Shown here piece after piece: positions 57,882-64,000 of a DNA stretch of 64,000 nt. The position numbers and the translations under genes were made by a program. The DNA comes from Halothiobacillus sp045689735 (GTDB lineage: Bacteria; Pseudomonadota; Gammaproteobacteria; Halothiobacillales; Halothiobacillaceae), in assembly GCF_045689735.1 (NCBI RefSeq), contig NZ_CP142685.1, positions 186,001 to 250,000 on the forward strand, in the 5' to 3' direction. Numbering within the stretch: position 1 is the stretch's first letter; every line of letters begins with the position of its first letter. The notes below the pieces were generated by a model. It was not told where the DNA came from. It saw nothing but the letters and a program-made list of their open reading frames with translations, and searched no databases.

Positions 57882-59960
57882 ATGACTGATCAATCCACCC
57901 CGTCCCATCCCCCGGTTTTTTTGAATCGGGAACTCAGCTTGATCGCTTTCAATCGTCGCGTGTTGGAGCTGGCGCAGGATGATTCTTTGCCTTTGCTGGA
58001 GCGGCTCAAGTTTTTGTGCATTTCCTCATCGAACCTCGATGAGTTGTTCGAAGTGCGGATGGGGTCGCTGATGCAGCAGGTGCGGGCGGGCATTACCCAT
58101 CCGGATGATTCGGGTCTGACGCCGCAGGAACAGCGGCAGCGGCTGTATGCGGCAGCCCACGAGCTGGTGGCCGATCAATACCGCAGCCTGAATCAAACGA
58201 TCATCCCGGCCTTGGCGGCAGAGGGGATTCATTTTTTGCGCCGCACGCATTGGAATGAAGCGCAAGCCTTGTGGGTGAAGCAGTATTTCCGACGGGAATT
58301 GCTGCCGCTGTTGACGCCCCTGGGGTTGGATCCCTCCCATCCCTTCCCGCGTATTTTGAACAAGTCGCTGAACTTCGTGGTGTCGCTTGAAGGAACGGAT
58401 GACTACGGTCGCGAGGCGTGGATGGCGATCGTGCAGGCGCCGCGTGCGCTGCCCCGGATCATCCGCATCGATGACGAAGCGGCCGGGTCGCCGAATAGCT
58501 TTGCGTTTTTGAGCTCGATGATTCATGCCCATGTGCATGAATTGTTTCCCGGCATGACGGTGACCGGCTGCTATCAGTTCCGGGTGACGCGCAATAGTGA
58601 CCTGGCCGTAGCGGTCGATGATGATGACGATTTGCTCAAAACCTTGCAGGGCGGGTTGTTTGAGCGCAATTATGGCGATGCGGTACGGCTGGAAGTGGCG
58701 GATAACTGCCCGCAGGAAATGATCGATCTGCTGTGCGATCGCTTCAAGCTGGATCCGGCTGCAGTCTTTCAGGTGCATGGGCCGGTCAACCTCAACCGCC
58801 TGATGGCCTTGTACGGGCTGGTGAACCGTCCCGATCTCAAGGATCCGCCGTTTACGCCCCGGCTCAAAAAAGAGCTGAGCAGCGAGGTGAATATCTTCGA
58901 AACCATCGAGCAGCGGGGCTCGATCCTGTTGCATCATCCCTACGAGTCTTTTCTGCCGGTCGTTGAGTTCATCCGTCAGGCCGCGACCGACCCGAAAGTC
59001 GTGGCCATCAAGATGACGCTCTACCGTACCGGGCGGGATTCGGCGATCGTCGATGCGCTGGAAGCGGCGGCGCGAGCCGGTAAAGAAGTCACAGCGGTGG
59101 TTGAATTGCGCGCCCGCTTTGATGAAGAGGCGAATATCGACATCACCACCCGCCTGCAAAAAGCGGGGGCGTATGTGGCCTACGGCATCGTAGGCTACAA
59201 AACGCACGGCAAAATGACGCTGGTGGTGCGGCGGGATGGCGCCCGGCTCAAACGCTTCGTCCACCTCGGTACGGGGAACTATCATCCCGGTACCGCGCGC
59301 ATCTATACGGATTTCGGGCTGCTCACCGATGACCGGTTTTTCGGGGACGATGTGAACAAGTTGTTCATGCAGTTGACGGGGCTGGGGCGAGGCATGCGGC
59401 TGAAGCGGCTATTGCAGTCGCCGTTCACCCTGCACAGTGGCATGCTCGAACGCATCCATCGGGAGCGCGAGCATGCGCTGGCCGGGCGCAAGAGCTTGAT
59501 TCGCGCGAAAATGAACGCGCTGATCGACCGGCAAATCATCGAAGCCCTATATCAGGCCTCGCAGGCCGGGGTGCAGATTCAATTGATCGTGCGCGGGGTC
59601 TGTTGTTTACAGCCCGGAATCCCGGGGCTTTCGGAGAACATTCATGTTCGTTCGGTGATGGGGCGCTTTTTGGAGCACCCGCGCGTGTTCTATTTCTTGA
59701 ATGACGGCGATGACGAGCTGTTTCTGTCGAGCGCTGACTGGATGCCGCGGAATTTCTTTGTCCGGCTGGAAACCTGTTTCCCAATCGATACACCGGAACT
59801 CAAAGAACGGATCATCGACGAGGCGTTTGAACGCTATCTGGCGGACAACACGGGCGCCTGGGTGCTGGAGGCGGACGGGCAGTATCGCCGCGTCAAGCGC
59901 CATCACAATGCCAAGCCGCGCTCGGCGCAGCTTTCGTTGCTAGCGGATTTGGCCGGGTGA
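57882..59960 (+). CDS. ppk1: Polyphosphate kinase 1
   Basis: A 692-residue PPK1. It begins with FLNRELSLIAFNRRVLELAQD, has SSNLDELFEVRMG, the catalytic-histidine loop GYKTHGKMTLVVRR, and the phosphohistidine-supporting HLGTGNYHPGTARIYTDFGL. It reversibly makes polyphosphate from ATP. It is divergent from phoU, which supports a phosphate-storage module. The 190-base region before it (57692-57881) contains no clear PHO box. Start ATG at 57882 agrees with family N-terminus. Confidence 0.97.
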   Translation: MTDQSTPSHPPVFLNRELSLIAFNRRVLELAQDDSLPLLERLKFLCISSSNLDELFEVRMGSLMQQVRAGITHPDDSGLTPQEQRQRLYAAAHELVADQYRSLNQTIIPALAAEGIHFLRRTHWNEAQALWVKQYFRRELLPLLTPLGLDPSHPFPRILNKSLNFVVSLEGTDDYGREAWMAIVQAPRALPRIIRIDDEAAGSPNSFAFLSSMIHAHVHELFPGMTVTGCYQFRVTRNSDLAVAVDDDDDLLKTLQGGLFERNYGDAVRLEVADNCPQEMIDLLCDRFKLDPAAVFQVHGPVNLNRLMALYGLVNRPDLKDPPFTPRLKKELSSEVNIFETIEQRGSILLHHPYESFLPVVEFIRQAATDPKVVAIKMTLYRTGRDSAIVDALEAAARAGKEVTAVVELRARFDEEANIDITTRLQKAGAYVAYGIVGYKTHGKMTLVVRRDGARLKRFVHLGTGNYHPGTARIYTDFGLLTDDRFFGDDVNKLFMQLTGLGRGMRLKRLLQSPFTLHSGMLERIHREREHALAGRKSLIRAKMNALIDRQIIEALYQASQAGVQIQLIVRGVCCLQPGIPGLSENIHVRSVMGRFLEHPRVFYFLNDGDDELFLSSADWMPRNFFVRLETCFPIDTPELKERIIDEAFERYLADNTGAWVLEADGQYRRVKRHHNAKPRSAQLSLLADLAG

Positions 59961-60030
59961 GACGGGCGCGCTGACCGCAGCCTGGGTGTGCCCATTGATT
60001 GCCCTGCCTGATCCAGTTGCGTGGTCGGGT

Positions 60031-61167
60031 TCAGGGACGGGTGACGATTAAATTGTCGCGGTGGATCAATTCATCCTCGGCAGCATAGCCAAGTAGTTGG
60101 GCAATCGCGGTGCTCGGCTGGCGGCACAGCCGTTGGGCGGCTTCGTGGCCATAATTGATAAGCCCCAGCGCCAATTCCGTGCCCGCTTCATCGACCACGC
60201 GCACCACATCCCCACGATCAAAACGCCCTTCGACCGAAATGACGCCGATGGGCAACAACGAGCGCCCGCCCTGACGCAAGGCCTGGGCGGCGCCTGCATC
60301 CACCGTGACTGTACCCCGTCCGCGCAGATGGCTGGCGAGCCATTGCTTGCGGGCGGCGAGTGGTGTTTGTCCGGGCGAAAAGACGGTGCCGATGCCTGGG
60401 GTGCCTGCGGCGAGCAGACGCAGTACATCGGGCGTTGCGCCGGACGCGACCACGGTGGCTGCGCCAGACTGCGCCGCGCGCTTGGCGGCAATGACCTTGG
60501 TGTACATCCCGCCGCGGCCGAGCTTGCCGCCTTCCGGCGAGGCCATGGCTTCCAGCGCTGGATCCCCGGCGGTGACTTCGGTCAACAGCCGGGCGTTGGG
60601 GTTTTTGCGCGGATCGCTGTCGAACAGACCGAGCTGATCGGTGAGGATCACCAACACATCCGCCTCGACCAGATTGGCGACCAGCGCCGCGAGGGTGTCG
60701 TTGTCGCCGAAGCGGATTTCGTCGGTGGCGACCGTGTCGTTCTCGTTGACGACCGGAATGACGCCGAGTTGCAGCAGGGTTTTCAGCGTGCTGCGTGCAT
60801 TGAGATAACGCTGGCGATCTGCGAGGTCTTCGTGGGTGAGCAGAATCTGCGCGGTGTGCAGTCCGTAGCGCCGTAACACATCGGCATAGGCTTGAACCAG
60901 ACCCATCTGGCCGACGGCCGCCGCAGCCTGGAGTTCAGGAAGAGTGCCGGGGCGTTCGGTCCAGCCCAAGCGCGTCATGCCTTCGGCCACGGCGCCGGAA
61001 GTCACGATCACGACTTCCCGGTCTGCGGCGCGAAGGCTGGCGATTTGATCGGCCCAGCGGTCGATGGCGGCCAAATCAAGCCCCGCGCCATTCCCCGTGA
61101 CCATGGCCGAGCCGATTTTGATCACCCAGCGTTTATCCGTAGTCAAGTGGTGACGGGCGGCGGTCAT
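60031..61167 (-). CDS. proB: Glutamate 5-kinase
   Basis: A 378-residue enzyme of proline synthesis. An amino-acid-kinase domain begins with RWVIKIGSAMVTG and includes VTSGAVAEGMTRLGW, VVNENDTVATDEIRFGDNDTLAALVA and a C-terminal PUA domain after about residue 275 (GTVTVDAGAAQALRQGGRSLLPIGV). It phosphorylates glutamate for ProA. Its ATG is three bases after the obgE stop, on the same strand, giving the common rplU-rpmA-obgE-proB operon. Confidence 0.96.
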   Translation of the reverse strand: MTAARHHLTTDKRWVIKIGSAMVTGNGAGLDLAAIDRWADQIASLRAADREVVIVTSGAVAEGMTRLGWTERPGTLPELQAAAAVGQMGLVQAYADVLRRYGLHTAQILLTHEDLADRQRYLNARSTLKTLLQLGVIPVVNENDTVATDEIRFGDNDTLAALVANLVEADVLVILTDQLGLFDSDPRKNPNARLLTEVTAGDPALEAMASPEGGKLGRGGMYTKVIAAKRAAQSGAATVVASGATPDVLRLLAAGTPGIGTVFSPGQTPLAARKQWLASHLRGRGTVTVDAGAAQALRQGGRSLLPIGVISVEGRFDRGDVVRVVDEAGTELALGLINYGHEAAQRLCRQPSTAIAQLLGYAAEDELIHRDNLIVTRP

Positions 61168-61170
61168 GAC

Positions 61171-62289
61171 TTAGTCCTCGGTCCATTCCAGATGCTGATG
61201 GCTCGCCGGCGGCGGATTGACGGGCACAGCGGGCTTGGGTTGCGTGTCTTGGCTCGCGCGTTCGCGCTCCAGATGCTCCATGATCGCCCAAACCAGCGCT
61301 GCCGTGCCCTCCCGATTCAGGGCGCTGATGGCGAAAACCGGCCCTTCATAACCGAGTTCTGTCCGAAAGCGGGTTGTCAGTGCGGCGATGGCGTCGGCGC
61401 GATCCGCTTCAGGCCATTGATCGATTTTGTTTAGTACCAGCCAGCGCTGGCGTTCTGCCGCATCGGCATCGTGCGTTTCGTCGTAGCGGACGAGTTCATC
61501 TTCGATGATGGCGACGGATTCGACGGGATCGGTTTCATCCAGCGGGGCGACATCGACTACATGCAGCAAGAGATGCGTGCGCGCCAGATGACGCAGAAAT
61601 TGATGACCGAGCCCCGCGCCTTCGGCCGCCCCTTCGATCAGGCCGGGAATATCGGCCATCACGAAGCTGCGGTGCGGTTCGGGGGCGACCACGCCGAGGT
61701 TGGGGTGCAGCGTGGTAAATGGATAATCCGCGACTTTCGGCTTGGCTTGGGAAACCGCGCGGATCAGCGTGGATTTGCCCGCGTTGGGCATGCCCAGCAG
61801 GCCGACATCGGCCAAAACGCGCAGTTCGAGCAGCAGGCGGCGTTCTTCGCCGGGGGTGCCATCGGTTTTTTGCCGAGGGGCGCGGTTGGTCGAGCTTTTG
61901 AAGCGCGCGTTGCCCAAACCATGCCAGCCGCCCTTGGCGACCAGTAAGGGGGTGTCGGCGGTGATGACTTCACCCACCACCTCGCCGGTATCCTGATCGT
62001 GCACCACCGTGCCGAGCGGTACGCGGACGAAAAGATCATCGCCCTTTTTGCCGGTTTGATTCGCGCCGCTGCCATTTTGGCCGCGTTCGGCTTCGTAATG
62101 CCGGACAAAGCGAAAATCCGCCAGCGTGTTTAAATTCGCATCGCCTTGCAGAAAGACGCTGCCGCCATCGCCGCCATCGCCCCCATCGGGACCGCCCTGG
62201 GGAATGTATTTCTCGCGCCGAAAGCCCACGACGCCGTTGCCGCCATCTCCGGCTTTGACCTTGATCTTGGCTTCATCGACAAATTTCAT
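61171..62289 (-). CDS. obgE: Obg-family GTPase (ObgE/CgtA)
   Basis: A 372-residue ribosome-associated GTPase. Glycine-rich N-terminal Obg domain starting KFVDEAKIKVKAGDGGNGVVGF and RREKYIPQGGPDGGDGGDGG; G1 GMPNAGKS; G3 DIPGLIEGAAEGAGLGHQFLRH; G4 LNKID. It takes part in large-subunit assembly and growth control. It follows rpmA on the same strand with a terminator-like hairpin between, and precedes proB by three bases. Confidence 0.97.
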   Translation of the reverse strand: MKFVDEAKIKVKAGDGGNGVVGFRREKYIPQGGPDGGDGGDGGSVFLQGDANLNTLADFRFVRHYEAERGQNGSGANQTGKKGDDLFVRVPLGTVVHDQDTGEVVGEVITADTPLLVAKGGWHGLGNARFKSSTNRAPRQKTDGTPGEERRLLLELRVLADVGLLGMPNAGKSTLIRAVSQAKPKVADYPFTTLHPNLGVVAPEPHRSFVMADIPGLIEGAAEGAGLGHQFLRHLARTHLLLHVVDVAPLDETDPVESVAIIEDELVRYDETHDADAAERQRWLVLNKIDQWPEADRADAIAALTTRFRTELGYEGPVFAISALNREGTAALVWAIMEHLERERASQDTQPKPAVPVNPPPASHQHLEWTED

Positions 62290-62330
62290 CGGGATGATCT
62301 CCAGGGGCGGCGACGGATCGCTTCAAGCAG

Positions 62331-62352
62331 AAAAGCCCCGCTGGACGGGGCT
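62331..62352 (-). terminator. Terminator or attenuator between rpmA and obgE
   Basis: AGCCCCG (62334-62340) pairs with CGGGGCT (62346-62352) across five bases; read on the minus strand it is followed by TTTTC. It lies downstream of rpmA and 45 bases before the obgE start. It probably reduces read-through from the ribosomal genes into obgE-proB. Confidence 0.8.
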
Positions 62353-62395
62353 ATAGGAGACACGCCGCTGGCTTATGCCTAGCGGCGGGTAGTCA

Positions 62396-62653
62396 TCACG
62401 CGGGGATGATGCTGACGAAGCGACGGGATTGCTCGCCCTTGATTTCAAATTTCACGGCGCCATCAACCAGTGCGTACAGGGTGTAATCGCGACCGCAGCC
62501 CACATTCGCGCCAGGGTGGAACTGGGTGCCGCGTTGGCGAACGATGATGCTGCCGGCGGAAATGGTTTCGCCGCCGTAGCGTTTCACGCCGAGGCGTTTG
62601 CTTTCTGAGTCCCGGCCGTTACGGGACGAGCCGGCTGCTTTTTTGTGTGCCAT
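62396..62653 (-). CDS. rpmA: 50S ribosomal protein L27
   Basis: An 85-residue L27: MAHKKAAGSSRNGRDSESKRLGVKRYGG opening, GSIIVRQRGTQFHPGANVGCGRDYTLYAL. No N-terminal cleavage motif of the Firmicutes type. Binds the peptidyl-transferase centre. Follows rplU by 50 bases. Confidence 0.98.
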   Translation of the reverse strand: MAHKKAAGSSRNGRDSESKRLGVKRYGGETISAGSIIVRQRGTQFHPGANVGCGRDYTLYALVDGAVKFEIKGEQSRRFVSIIPA

Positions 62654-62703
62654 GTCAAAATTCTCCAGTGGGGCGATCGGTGTGGGATGCGACCGCCAAA
62701 AAA

Positions 62704-63015
62704 TCAGGCATTGATGCCGGTAATTTTGATCTCGGTATACGCTTGGCGGTGACCTTGATGCTTACGGTGGTGTTTGCGGCGGCGGAACTTGATGATGTCC
62801 ACTTTCTTGCCACGACCCTGACCGATGATTTCGGCCGATACGGTTGCGCCGGCCAGCGTCGGGCTGCCGACTTTGATGGCATCGCCATCCGCGACCATGA
62901 GCACGCGGTCGAGCGTGACCGCCGTGCCGGTCTCGCCATCGATTTTCTCAACCCGGAGCCATTCGCCGGGTGTGACGCGGTATTGCTTACCGCCGGTGAC
63001 TACTACTGCGTACAT
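62704..63015 (-). CDS. rplU: 50S ribosomal protein L21
   Basis: A 103-residue L21: MYAVVVTGGKQYRVTPGEWLRVEKI and a basic C-terminal KFRRRKHHRKHQGHRQAYTEIKITGI. Binds 23S rRNA. First gene of the rplU-rpmA-obgE-proB operon; its promoter should be in 63016-63172. Confidence 0.98.
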   Translation of the reverse strand: MYAVVVTGGKQYRVTPGEWLRVEKIDGETGTAVTLDRVLMVADGDAIKVGSPTLAGATVSAEIIGQGRGKKVDIIKFRRRKHHRKHQGHRQAYTEIKITGINA

Positions 63016-63172
63016 GTGTTCAACCTTTGTTCGATGTGTCCGCGCCCGCCGAGCCAGCGATTCGCGTGATAATCCGTAGGAAAAGGCGCAGCATGTTAGC
63101 GATGATGCGGCCTTGGGTCAAGCGCCCCGTCGATGTGCTGGCCGATGGGGCGTGGCGCGGTTCAGAACTTCA

Positions 63173-64000
63173 TCAGAACTTCACTTGGGCGCCCATTTCT
63201 ACCACGGCATTGGGGGGGATATTGAAATAGCTGACCACGCTGCCGGCATTGCGGAACATGCCCACGAAGAGTTTTTTCCGCCATAACGGCATCTTGTGGT
63301 CTGCATAGGGAATCAAGGTTTCCCTGCCGATGAAATAGGAGGTGTTCATTGGCTCCAGCCGCAGATAGCTGGCGTTGAGCAGGGTGAGCGCGCGGGGAAT
63401 ATCCGGCTCATCCTTGAAGCCAAAGGTCACGGTGATGCGATGGAATTGGTTGGGTAGGGATTCGTAGGTCAGTCGTTGGTTGTACGGCACCTTGGGGACA
63501 TCCGCGAAACGCACCGAGAGAATCACCACTTCCTCATGCAGCACCTTGTTATGTTTGAGATTGTGCAGCAGCGCGTGCGGAACCCCGTCGGGGTTGGCGG
63601 TGAGGAATATCGCTACACCGGGTACGCGGGTACAGCTTTTGTCACAAAACCCTTTGAGAAAGCTGTTCAGGTCGATCGCCATGGCTTTGAGTTCGGCGCG
63701 TAGCAGGCGGCGTCCCTGTTTCCAGGTCATCATCAGCACGAAGATGCCTAAACCAAACAGCAAGGGGAACCAGCCTCCGTCGGCGACTTTGATGAGATTG
63801 GCACCGAAGAACGCGAGATCGATGCTCAAGAAGATGGAAACGAACAGCGCGCCTTTGAACCACCCCCAGCCCCAGAGGTGGCTGACCACGACAAACGACA
63901 GAATCGAGGTGATCACCATGGTGCCGGTGACGGCGATTCCATACGCCGAGGCGAGATGTGCGGAGCTGCCAAAGCCCAAGACCAGGGCGAGAACCGCAGC
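63173..64000 (-). CDS. kup: Kup-type potassium uptake protein, C-terminal part (runs off right edge)
   Basis: The last ~275 residues of a KUP transporter. Seen: late membrane helices AYGIAVTGTMVITSILSFVVV and FKGALFVSIFLSIDLAFFGANLIKVADGGWFPLLFG, and the C-terminal cytoplasmic domain with GVAIFLTANPDGVPHALLHNLKHNKVLHE and YFIGRETLIPY, typical of Kup. The N-terminal half is beyond 64000. It moves K+ with H+ at low pH or low turgor. The stop codon lies at 63173-63175, 158 bases before rplU starts on the same strand. Confidence 0.96.
   Translation of the reverse strand, partial: AAVLALVLGFGSSAHLASAYGIAVTGTMVITSILSFVVVSHLWGWGWFKGALFVSIFLSIDLAFFGANLIKVADGGWFPLLFGLGIFVLMMTWKQGRRLLRAELKAMAIDLNSFLKGFCDKSCTRVPGVAIFLTANPDGVPHALLHNLKHNKVLHEEVVILSVRFADVPKVPYNQRLTYESLPNQFHRITVTFGFKDEPDIPRALTLLNASYLRLEPMNTSYFIGRETLIPYADHKMPLWRKKLFVGMFRNAGSVVSYFNIPPNAVVEMGAQVKF

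Overview
The window is a dense stretch of a GC-rich proteobacterial chromosome, most likely a gammaproteobacterium. The grounds are the ileS-lspA-fkpB-ispH, rplU-rpmA-obgE-proB, phoU/ppk, ntrBC, purEK, lolC-lolD and dapC/dapD blocks, all with familiar gammaproteobacterial protein signatures. The SLAC1/TehA-type channel, small class I cytochrome c and DUF2892 protein would suit a sulfur-oxidising or other chemolithotrophic lineage, but that is inference and I cannot name the genus. No rRNA, tRNA, CRISPR array, prophage or insertion sequence was recognised, and no gene-free stretch exceeds about 300 bases.

Left part (1-26120): the ileS-lspA-fkpB-ispH operon runs off the left edge. Upstream of it lies a large aryl-polyene/xanthomonadin-like pigment locus, built from several transcription units. 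A leftward operon (26120 to about 16467) encodes two acyl carrier proteins, a ketosynthase, a small membrane protein, an AMP-ligase fused to a hotdog dehydratase domain, an LpxL-type acyltransferase, a LolA-like carrier, an MMPL exporter, a hotdog dehydratase and, at its end, a CorA transporter. A rightward operon (8306-12446) encodes a PAP2 phosphatase, a ketosynthase, a chain-length-factor-like partner, a ketoreductase and a polysaccharide deacetylase. A leftward operon (8153-4296) encodes a flavin-dependent halogenase/oxygenase-like enzyme, a XanB2/FkbO/Hyg5-type chorismatase, a lysophospholipid-type acyltransferase and a GT2 glycosyltransferase. Together these suggest: chorismate to hydroxybenzoate, activation and loading onto an ACP, iterative KS/KR/DH polyene extension, possible halogenation, acyl/glycosyl attachment and export to the outer membrane. 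Between the units lie a PAP2 enzyme, a GT4 glycosyltransferase, a small Asp/His-rich secreted protein and a GT39-type membrane glycosyltransferase.

Middle part (26170-41094): a CPA2 antiporter; a translationally coupled periplasmic polyamine-type binding protein and membrane diguanylate cyclase (probable sensory pair); small envelope proteins; lolC-lolD; a type IV pilin with a textbook sigma-54 promoter and terminator; mtgA; an orphan ParA-like ATPase; an NlpE/META lipoprotein; a VOC protein; and dapC and dapD separated by an OprB-type porin whose promoter region holds a Fur-like inverted repeat.

Polysaccharide islet (41210-48506): glycosyltransferases, a frameshifted FkbM-type methyltransferase, a Wzx-type flippase, a Uma2-family protein and a TviB-type nucleotide-sugar dehydrogenase. 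Its core (about 43100-45600) is strikingly AT-rich against its neighbours, a sign of horizontal acquisition.

Right part (48666-64000): ntrC and ntrB with a candidate sigma-54 promoter and a near-consensus NtrC site upstream, a DUF4124 protein, purK-purE, a SirB2-family membrane protein, the SLAC1/TehA-type channel, a CbiM-like membrane protein, cytochrome c, phoU, ppk1, proB, obgE, rpmA, rplU and the C-terminal part of kup at the right edge.
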